Positions 1-5,254 of a stretch of 10,113 bases of DNA are shown here, in pieces. Source of the stretch: CAZAQS01 sp046485135 (GTDB lineage Bacteria > Chloroflexota > Anaerolineae > Anaerolineales > UBA4823); the NCBI GenBank assembly GCA_046485135.1, contig JAWOHN010000223.1, positions 1 through 10,113 on the forward strand, written 5' to 3'. Made by a program: the position numbers and the translations under genes. The notes beneath the pieces were generated by a model. That model was not told where the DNA came from. It saw nothing but the letters and a program-made list of their open reading frames with translations, and searched no databases. How positions within the stretch are numbered: the stretch's first letter is position 1; every line of letters starts with the position of its first letter.

Positions 1-1
1 C

Positions 2-427
2 TTACAAGGAGATTGGATCATGAACGATAAAGAATATTTTGCCGGCTTTGACGAAAGCCAATATGAAGAAGAGACCCGCCAGCGTTGGGGTCATACCAAA
101 GCCTACGCCCAGTCCCAGTCGCGCTGGAAGAGTTACTCCAAGGACCAGAAGGAAGCTATCAAAGCAGAAGGCGGGAAGATCACCCTGCGCATGGTACCCG
201 TAGACGCCTCCATCCCGCCCGGTGACCCGGGTGTGCAGCAAGCCATCGCCGATTACCACGCCTACATCAACAAGTACTTCTACGAGTGCGATGTGGCTTT
301 TCTGCGCAACCTGGCGGACATGTGGGTAGATGACCCGCGCTTCGCCGTCAACTACGAGCGCATCCGCGAAGGTGGGTCTGTCTTTGTGCGTGAGGCAGTG
401 CATATCTTCTGCGACCGGAACTCATAA
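2..427 (+). CDS. TipAS antibiotic-recognition domain protein, probably the C-terminal part of a MerR-family (TipA-type) regulator
   Basis: This is a TipAS-type domain, the globin-like ligand-binding half of TipA/Mta-type MerR regulators, which binds thiopeptides and other amphipathic drugs and activates resistance genes. Family-like blocks are EEETRQRWGHTKAYAQSQ near the start, then a helical stretch with Q.AIADYHAYIN, and DDPRFAVNYE...G..VFVREAV at the end. The reading frame has no stop back to the window edge. The six codons before the ATG at 20 read LQGDWI, which fits the linker that follows the coiled coil in full-length regulators, so the DNA-binding N-terminus probably lies outside the window. 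Against this, AAGGAG (6-11) sits 8 nt before the ATG at 20, which would give a stand-alone 135-residue TipAS protein. Family assignment is good; the start is undecided. It converges on the cytochrome operon. Confidence 0.8.
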   Translation, partial: LQGDWIMNDKEYFAGFDESQYEEETRQRWGHTKAYAQSQSRWKSYSKDQKEAIKAEGGKITLRMVPVDASIPPGDPGVQQAIADYHAYINKYFYECDVAFLRNLADMWVDDPRFAVNYERIREGGSVFVREAVHIFCDRNS

Positions 428-430
428 TGT

Positions 431-465
431 AAAAACCCTAAAGGTTTCAAAAACCTTTAGGGTTT
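431..465. terminator. Bidirectional intrinsic terminator
   Basis: AAACCCTAAAGGTTT (433-447) is perfectly complementary to AAACCTTTAGGGTTT (451-465), giving a 15-bp stem with a CAA loop. On the minus strand the stem is followed by a run of five T (positions 435-431), so it best serves the cytochrome operon. On the plus strand it can also end the TipAS gene, with only three T. It lies between convergent genes. Confidence 0.85.
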
Positions 466-495
466 GAAATCCATTCGGATCCTAAATCATCCCCA

Positions 496-1749
496 CTAAT
501 CCTCCCCCGACTCACCCTCATCTTCCTCCCCAGTTGGGTGACACTCCATACAATTCTCGAAATCGAAAATACCCTCCTCCTGGTGTTCGCTGGCAATTTC
601 CTGCGGATCGTGCTCGTGACACTCATAGCAGGTGTATTCCATTAAGTTGGAAGGGTGGCACACCCGGCAATCGCTGACCCCACTTTCCCCGTGATCAAAG
701 GGGAAGGTGTGTGCTTGCTGAAATTCCGCCGGAGACCAGGCGCTGGTAGTGTGACACTCCTGGCATGTCACAGCAAATAAACCGGCGTGGTATTCCGGCT
801 CCGCATGGCAGGCGGCGCATTCGGTCGGCGTTCCCAGATAGATCTGTTCCTGATGACATTCCTGGCAATCCACCTGCTCATGCGCCCCGGTCAGCGGGAA
901 ATTGGACAGGCTGTGGTCAAAACTGGCGTTCTGCCAATCCGTTGTCGAATGACAGGTGGCGCAATCCAGCCCAAATCTTCCCTGGTGGGCGTCATCTTCT
1001 CGGTGACAGGCCACACAGCTTGTGTCGCTAACCTGTAAACCGGCGGCTGCTCTGGCTTCCAGGTGACAGTCCCGGCAGGCGAGAGTGGCGTGCCCACCCT
1101 CGAGAGCAAAAGCCAGCTGGCTGTGGTCAAAGCTGGCGCCATAGCGGTCAACCCCATCGTGGCAAGCCAGGCAATCAGCGCCAAAATCGTCCAGGTGGCT
1201 TTGCTGGTAGGCCGCATCGGTCTGGGCGTGGCAGTCCAGGCAGGTCTGTTGGTGAAAAACGGAAAAATCTTCCCCGTGGCAATCGGCGCAGGTGAGGAGT
1301 GTGCCATCCATTGTGGCGGCATGCCCTTGCAGGGAGAAACCGACGGCCTGGTGTGGAAATTCGCTCAGCTCGGAAATGGTCAGGCTGGCCAGTTTGCCAT
1401 TGTGGTCGGTGTGGCACTCATAACAGGGGGTGACTTGTGCTTGAGCTAGCATGATCGCATGAAAATCTTGCGAATTCGCCAGCAGATCAGTGTGGCAGTC
1501 CAGGCACAGCTGGTCCATCGGTGTGGCATCCCAGGGAGCGCTGTGGCAGGCAGAGCACCGGCCGCCGGTCTGAGCGTGCGTTCTGACCCCGCCCAGCTCC
1601 AGCTCCCCAGGCTGGTCGTTCAACGCGCCCGGGCTGAAAAGCAGGCCGCCCTGCAGGATCCCGCTGACCAGGATCAGCAAGCCGGTGATCCCAGCCGCCA
1701 GGATGCCTGAAAAAGAGAGACAACCCAATCGTTGCGTGTGCATGCTCAC
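496..1749 (-). CDS. Membrane-anchored 15-haem c-type cytochrome
   Basis: An extracytoplasmic electron carrier with fifteen CXXCH haem-binding motifs, whose first cysteines are at residues 65, 82, 109, 154, 170, 193, 225, 245, 263, 295, 311, 329, 361, 374 and 400. A hydrophobic segment at about residues 13-37 serves as signal sequence or anchor. Residues 190-230, 259-299 and about 325-364 form a loose repeat of 66-69 residues with the pattern C..CH, (A)SFDHS, F.L.G.H, C..CH. Many extra histidines could be distal haem ligands. The tail is acidic (EEDEGESGED). It is the last gene of a four-gene operon. The GTG at 1749 directly follows the stop of the cytochrome b gene; an in-frame ATG at 1743, preceded by AGGTGA, may be the true start. 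It is likely the terminal conduit to an external acceptor or donor; the partner is unknown. Confidence 0.93.
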   Translation of the reverse strand: MSMHTQRLGCLSFSGILAAGITGLLILVSGILQGGLLFSPGALNDQPGELELGGVRTHAQTGGRCSACHSAPWDATPMDQLCLDCHTDLLANSQDFHAIMLAQAQVTPCYECHTDHNGKLASLTISELSEFPHQAVGFSLQGHAATMDGTLLTCADCHGEDFSVFHQQTCLDCHAQTDAAYQQSHLDDFGADCLACHDGVDRYGASFDHSQLAFALEGGHATLACRDCHLEARAAAGLQVSDTSCVACHREDDAHQGRFGLDCATCHSTTDWQNASFDHSLSNFPLTGAHEQVDCQECHQEQIYLGTPTECAACHAEPEYHAGLFAVTCQECHTTSAWSPAEFQQAHTFPFDHGESGVSDCRVCHPSNLMEYTCYECHEHDPQEIASEHQEEGIFDFENCMECHPTGEEDEGESGED

Positions 1750-2421
1750 CTAATGCAAAAAGGTCGCATAATACAGAGATCCCAGGATATGCACCAGGGC
1801 GGCGGCAAACATGGCCATCCCCAGCGGTATGTGCACCGCGTGCCACAAGGACAGGCTCCTTCGGGCGGCTGAAAGGCGTTGCAGCTGCCTGTTCAAATCT
1901 CGCTGCTGTCTTTCCAGGCGCTTCAATTCTTTGGAGGCCGGCTGGTTCTCAGACTGCAGCGCCTTTTCTAGTGCGTGAATCTCAGCTTCGATGAGTTCAC
2001 GCTGCGCTTCTTTGCCGTCTGCGGTGCGTGGGATGGCTGTGTACAGGTAGCGCCCAAATACGCCGCTGCCCACCACTACCACCATCATCAGGGTCAGCAC
2101 ACCTGCCAGCCCGTTGAATTTCCAGGAGCTGTGCAACATCACCAGGAACGGCCCCGTGATGCCTGTGAAGATATGGAAGCTCAGCCAGGATGATATCCGC
2201 CCCCAGCGAGCGCGCCGGCTGCGTTTGCGGATCGAATACAGCGTTTCGGTCATCAGCATCATCGCAAAACCCAGGATGCCGATGCCATGCCCAAACAGCT
2301 CACCAGCTGGGGGTATGCTACCCTGGGAATTCATAACCCACAGGTAGCCAAGCGCCGAAATCACACAGAACAGGACAGCCAGCCACAGCTCAAGGTTACT
2401 ACGCCGGACGATCATTTGCAT
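1750..2421 (-). CDS. Di-haem cytochrome b-like integral membrane protein with cytoplasmic coiled coil
   Basis: A 223-residue protein with five predicted membrane helices at about 11-31, 42-62, 78-98, 104-127 and 195-218. Helix 3 has H83 and H97, and helix 5 has H197 and H211. Both pairs are 14 residues apart, the spacing used by cytochrome b to hold two b haems between two helices. Basic loops (about 63-77 and 128-194) place the N-terminus and coiled coil inside and the C-terminus outside. Residues about 137-188 are highly charged and heptad-like, an unusual insertion between helices 4 and 5. The start overlaps the flavoprotein gene by 23 bp and the stop abuts the 15-haem cytochrome. Inferred role: pass electrons across the membrane between the ferredoxin/flavoprotein and the cytochrome c. 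I do not recognise a named family beyond cytochrome b561/ferric-reductase-like proteins. Confidence 0.75.
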   Translation of the reverse strand: MQMIVRRSNLELWLAVLFCVISALGYLWVMNSQGSIPPAGELFGHGIGILGFAMMLMTETLYSIRKRSRRARWGRISSWLSFHIFTGITGPFLVMLHSSWKFNGLAGVLTLMMVVVVGSGVFGRYLYTAIPRTADGKEAQRELIEAEIHALEKALQSENQPASKELKRLERQQRDLNRQLQRLSAARRSLSLWHAVHIPLGMAMFAAALVHILGSLYYATFLH

Positions 2422-3736
2422 CTCGCTGCTTCTCCCAATGCTCCATCAATACCTTTTCCAGCGAAACGCCCGCTGTCAACAGGGTTTCACGTATGTCGGT
2501 AATATCCATCTGCTGGTCGATAAAATCATAAACGACCCTCGACAGGCTCTGTTCCCCCATGATCACCGCTCCCAGCAGGGTGTGCGCACCGACCATGAGG
2601 CGGATGCGGTTGATTTCGTGGGCTGTTTGCGCCACGGCTGCGAAAGGATCAAGCCGCCAAATTTCGCTATCGCCCCTGGCAATGCCTTGCAAATCTTCGT
2701 CCACCCCGCCTCCCACCCTGCCGATGATCGTGGTGGGAATATCCGCCAGGCGAGTCACATTGAAGGGAGTCGATCTGCGATAGGACCTCTCGATCCCAGC
2801 CATATTAGCGCCGGCAGCTGACCCCTGTTGCCGGGCAGGTGTCCATAATGTATCAAGCACCGCCATCCCGCTGGCTGGGTCGAAAACCTGGGCGCAATCA
2901 CCGGCCGCGAAGATATCCTCCAGGTTGGTTTGCATCTGCTCGTTGACCAGGATGCCTCGATCCGTGTGGATGCCAGCCCCTTGCGCCAGCTCGAGGCGTG
3001 GTCTGACGCCAATCGCCGCAGTCAGGAGCCGGCATGCCAATGTGCTGCCATCCTGAAAGTGCACTGCGTTGAGCTGGTCTTTATCCGTGATGAGCTGGGA
3101 AATTTTGGTTTGTTTATGCAGGCTGATGCCTCTCTGCTCCAGCCGGCGTTCGACAATCTCCGATTCGAGCAGGTCCAGCACATTACCCCAGTAACGCGAG
3201 CCACGCAGGATCAGGTGCACCTGCATACCCCGTTCGCGTAAACCCTCAGCCAGCTCCAGGGCGGTAATCCCCCCGCCAACCACAACAGCCGTCTGTCTGC
3301 GGCGCGCCATGCGCAGGATTGCATCCGCATCTGCCAGGTGATCGAGCTTCACGACGCCCTTTACTTGCTCACTGTTCGACAGAAACGGGACAGCGCTTGA
3401 GCCGACAGCGATCAGCAACCGCTCGTAGGAGATGACCTGTTGATCCTGGTCGATCACCTGGTGAGCCTCAGGCAGGATGCGTACAATGCGCTTATGCGAC
3501 CTGGTGATGCCCAGTTCCCGAAAGTCTTTCTCCGCAAACGGAAAGAGCATCTCCCGGTTGATTTCTCCCGTCAGATAGTAAGCCAATCCTGGGCGCGAGT
3601 AGTAGCCGTGAGGATCATCCGAGACTATCAGGATTTCTGCCCCTGCATCCACCTCGCGAATCGATTGCGCCGCCGCAATACTCGCCACGCCAGTACCAAT
3701 CAGGAGATATCTGCGTTGCTTGGTAGTCCTGTTCAT
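2399..3736 (-). CDS. FAD/NAD(P)-dependent oxidoreductase (pyridine nucleotide-disulfide oxidoreductase family)
   Basis: A two-dinucleotide-domain flavoprotein of 445 residues. The N-terminal FAD Rossmann motif is GTGVASIAAA (14-23). A second nucleotide-binding motif, VVVGGGITALELAEGL (151-166), suits NAD(P)H. The FAD-binding FAAGDCAQV (277-284 region) follows. The YSRPGLAYYLTGEI block (46-59) resembles NirB and rubredoxin/ferredoxin reductases. There is no CXXXXC redox disulfide, so it should pass electrons directly to a carrier rather than reduce a thiol. Residues after about 330 form a C-terminal dimerisation-type domain. Its ATG overlaps the ferredoxin stop (ATGA), so the two are probably translationally coupled and form a cytoplasmic complex. 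The direction of electron flow and the nucleotide used are not shown by the sequence. Confidence 0.88.
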   Translation of the reverse strand: MNRTTKQRRYLLIGTGVASIAAAQSIREVDAGAEILIVSDDPHGYYSRPGLAYYLTGEINREMLFPFAEKDFRELGITRSHKRIVRILPEAHQVIDQDQQVISYERLLIAVGSSAVPFLSNSEQVKGVVKLDHLADADAILRMARRRQTAVVVGGGITALELAEGLRERGMQVHLILRGSRYWGNVLDLLESEIVERRLEQRGISLHKQTKISQLITDKDQLNAVHFQDGSTLACRLLTAAIGVRPRLELAQGAGIHTDRGILVNEQMQTNLEDIFAAGDCAQVFDPASGMAVLDTLWTPARQQGSAAGANMAGIERSYRRSTPFNVTRLADIPTTIIGRVGGGVDEDLQGIARGDSEIWRLDPFAAVAQTAHEINRIRLMVGAHTLLGAVIMGEQSLSRVVYDFIDQQMDITDIRETLLTAGVSLEKVLMEHWEKQRDANDRPA

Positions 3737-3990
3737 CTTCGTAAATGAGTGCTTTCAAAGCGCAAGACACTGCGCGGGCAATGGGCAATACACTCGCCGC
3801 AGGTCAGGCAGTGGCTGTCCTTAACCGGGATGTCCAGCCAGACATGCCGGCGGACATCGATTTGGATCGGGCAGACGAAGGAGCAAATCCCGCATTGCAC
3901 GCAGCGGGAGGGGTCCGGGGTCACCTGCGCCTCGGCCATGGCTCGCTGCCGGCCTTGTTCCGGGTCAAAAAGGCCAAAATGGGGTGACAT
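3733..3990 (-). CDS. 2x[4Fe-4S] ferredoxin-type protein
   Basis: An 85-residue iron-sulfur protein with two CXXCXXCXXXCP motifs: C30, C33, C36, C40 and C61, C64, C67, C71. Each should ligate a [4Fe-4S] cluster. The layout resembles the ferredoxin domain of HdrC/GlpC-like subunits as much as that of free ferredoxins. It is the first gene of the minus-strand operon and shares ATGA with the flavoprotein gene, so it is a likely electron relay between the FAD protein and the membrane cytochrome b. No Shine-Dalgarno sequence is visible before the ATG at 3990; a TAAAAT at 3997-4002 (minus strand) sits where a -10 box would give leaderless mRNA. An internal ATG at codon 18 is possible but has no better ribosome site. 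Confidence 0.88.
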   Translation of the reverse strand: MSPHFGLFDPEQGRQRAMAEAQVTPDPSRCVQCGICSFVCPIQIDVRRHVWLDIPVKDSHCLTCGECIAHCPRSVLRFESTHLRR

Positions 3991-4150
3991 AAGATGATTT
4001 TACTACACTATCCAGCCTCTTGTTTGGGCGATCCCAGGAGACAGTGATCGAAATAGTAGGCAGAAAAACCAGCGTTGCAAGCGATTAGGTGTAAAATGAG
4101 CTGTCAGGCAATCATTGAATCTATTCACACCCACAAGGAGATTTTTCACA
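3991..4150. promoter_or_regulatory. Divergent intergenic region between the electron-transfer operon and the methyltransferase
   Basis: This 160-bp gap must hold the promoters of two divergent transcripts. Minus strand: TAAAAT at 4002-3997 lies 6 nt before the ferredoxin ATG, with no convincing -35. Plus strand: TAAAAT at 4092-4097 is a -10 candidate, also without a good -35. AAGGAG (4135-4140) is a clear ribosome binding site for the TTG at 4151. I see no strong operator palindrome. Confidence 0.35.
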
Positions 4151-4897
4151 TTGGATATTCCACGGATCTTCAACATTAGTGAGAGTGCTCACCGCATCCA
4201 TAACCCGTTTACACCCGAAAAGCTCGCCATCCTTGGCGCGGCGCTGCGTCTGGAAGCAGGGGCGCGCGTGCTCGACCTGGGCAGCGGTTCGGGCGAGATG
4301 CTGTGCACCTGGGCACGCGATTACGGCGTTACCGGCGTTGGCGTCGACATGAGCCAGTTGTTCACCGAACAGGCCATACGACGCGCTGAAGAACTCGGCG
4401 TCACGCATCAAGTCAAGTTCATCCATGGCGATGCAGCTGGCTATGTCTCTGGCGAGAAGGTCCATGTGGCAGCCTGTCTCGGCGCCACCTGGATCGGCGG
4501 GGGAGTGGCCGGAACCATCGAGCTTCTGGCGCAGAGTCTCCTCCCTGGAGGCATGATCCTCATCGGCGAACCCTACTGGCGGCAGGTACCGCCGACGGAA
4601 GAGATCGCCAAAGCGTGTCATGCCAACTCGATCTCCGACTTTCTTTTGCTTCCACAACTTCTGGCGTCCTTCAACCAGCTTGGCTATGATGTCGTGGAAA
4701 TGGTTCTGGCTGACCAGGATAGCTGGGATCGATACGAAGCGGCCAAGTGGCTCACCATGCGCCGCTGGCTTGACGCCAATCCTGCTGACGAGTTCGCCAA
4801 AGAAGTTCGCGCTAAACTGACCTCGGAACCCGAGCTCTACGCAGCTTACACGCGTGAATACCTGGGCTGGGGTGTGTTCGCAATGATGCCGCGCTGA
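4151..4897 (+). CDS. Class I SAM-dependent methyltransferase
   Basis: A 248-residue Rossmann-fold methyltransferase. Motif I, VLDLGSGSGEM, is at residues 40-50. An acidic residue binding the SAM ribose follows in GVGVDMS (D66), then HGDAAG (about 92-97) and a post-motif block LLPGGMILIGEPYW. The start is chosen as TTG at 4151 because AAGGAG (4135-4140) lies 10 nt before it and the protein then begins MDIPRIFNISESAHRIHNPF, a typical beginning for this family as I know it. An upstream TTG at 4115 would add 12 residues but lies before that ribosome site. The methyl acceptor cannot be told from sequence; small-molecule methyltransferases of this type are common. It is divergent from the electron-transfer operon and separated from the next gene by a promoter, so probably monocistronic. 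Confidence 0.88.
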   Translation: MDIPRIFNISESAHRIHNPFTPEKLAILGAALRLEAGARVLDLGSGSGEMLCTWARDYGVTGVGVDMSQLFTEQAIRRAEELGVTHQVKFIHGDAAGYVSGEKVHVAACLGATWIGGGVAGTIELLAQSLLPGGMILIGEPYWRQVPPTEEIAKACHANSISDFLLLPQLLASFNQLGYDVVEMVLADQDSWDRYEAAKWLTMRRWLDANPADEFAKEVRAKLTSEPELYAAYTREYLGWGVFAMMPR

Positions 4898-4923
4898 TGA
4901 GCACAAACTTGCTTGCAGACCAA

Positions 4924-5013
4924 CACCGTGTGAAGCTTTGCTTTATAGTGAAGAAAACCTTTACACTGAAGCTCAGTTTAACAGTGAAGTAAAACATCAC
5001 AGTGACGTTTTGC
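4924..5013 (+). repeat. Five-unit degenerate 18-bp tandem repeat
   Basis: Five consecutive 18-bp units begin at 4924, 4942, 4960, 4978 and 4996. A TGAAG core (TGACG in the last) starts at 4931, 4949, 4967, 4985 and 5003, exactly 18 bp apart each time. The rough consensus is TTTACAGTGAAG followed by six A/T-rich bases ending mostly in C. Unit 3 contains the small dyad ACTGA-AGC-TCAGT (4965-4977). The array ends 21 bp before the -35 of the next promoter, so it could be a regulator-binding array; this is inference. Confidence 0.7.
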
Positions 5014-5034
5014 TTCTCAATCAAATTTTGCCGC

Positions 5035-5063
5035 TTGACAACATCTTCGCCTGATAGTATATT
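5035..5063 (+). promoter_or_regulatory. Near-consensus sigma-70-type promoter for the leader RNA and DUF4914 gene
   Basis: TTGACA (5035-5040), a 17-bp spacer, then TATATT (5058-5063). The expected transcription start is near 5070, essentially at the ATG at 5071. It is the best promoter match in the window. Confidence 0.75.
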
Positions 5064-5070
5064 CGTGCCA

Positions 5071-5151
5071 ATGTTTACCAAGCGTACACCTGATCAACCC
5101 CAAACTAATCTCCCTGGGAGTCTGCTCTCAGAGTTGTTGGGTTGCGCATAG
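5071..5151 (+). CDS. Possible leaderless 26-codon leader peptide
   Basis: An ATG at 5071 lies at the predicted transcription start, so translation would be leaderless. The ORF runs 26 codons to TAG (5149-5151), starting MFTKRTPDQPQT and ending SLLSELLGCA. Five of 26 residues are leucine, four of them in LLSELL near the end. The TTG TTG pair falls exactly in the bases (5133-5141) that can pair with the terminator loop. A ribosome there would block the pairing, as in amino-acid attenuators. The ORF could also be chance; translation is unproven. Confidence 0.3.
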   Translation: MFTKRTPDQPQTNLPGSLLSELLGCA

Positions 5152-5180
5152 ATAGGTAAATTCGTACACTGGATTAACTG

Positions 5181-5208
5181 GAAGCCCCCAACAACGGGGC
5201 TTCTTTTT
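5181..5208 (+). terminator. Strong intrinsic terminator upstream of the DUF4914 gene
   Basis: GAAGCCCC (5181-5188) pairs with GGGGCTTC (5196-5203) around the loop CAACAAC, followed by five T (5204-5208). It lies 46 bp before the next start codon and downstream of the promoter at 5035. It therefore either ends a small RNA or acts conditionally on the downstream gene. Confidence 0.85.
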
Positions 5209-5254
5209 GTTAATAGAAGAAAATCTAAAATCACATCGCACCTCGGAGGCTCCC

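Larger units (their letters stand above)
5070..5208 (+). ncRNA. Structured leader RNA / candidate transcription attenuator
   Basis: The transcript between the promoter and the terminator can fold as a rod. P1 is GUUUACC (5073-5079) with GGUAAAU (5155-5161). P2 is CAACCC (5095-5100) with GGGUUG (5139-5144). P3 is CUGGGAG (5114-5120) with CUCUCAG (5125-5131) around a UCUG loop. An alternative pairing joins GUUGUUGGG (5133-5141) to CCCAACAAC (5187-5195), the loop and two stem bases of the terminator, and this excludes P2. The two exclusive states are what an attenuator or riboswitch platform needs. A short ORF lies inside. I recognise no known riboswitch class. It could instead be a free-standing small RNA ending at the terminator. 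Confidence 0.5.

Noticed and set aside
1720..1722. Lipobox at cysteine 10 of the multihaem cytochrome
   Set aside because: The cysteine precedes the hydrophobic segment instead of following it, so it is not a lipidation site.
4924..5013. CRISPR-like array
   Set aside because: Repeats are contiguous 18-bp degenerate units without spacers.
4812..5081. Minus-strand open frame with a hexapeptide-like pattern (VKLSFS, VKVFFT)
   Set aside because: The pattern is simply the 18-bp DNA repeat read in a frame. It overlaps the methyltransferase end and has no ribosome site or family resemblance.
5070..5161. 6S RNA
   Set aside because: The rod with a central loop resembles 6S RNA, but it is only about 90 nt long and is followed closely by a terminator and a gene. 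Known 6S RNAs are longer.
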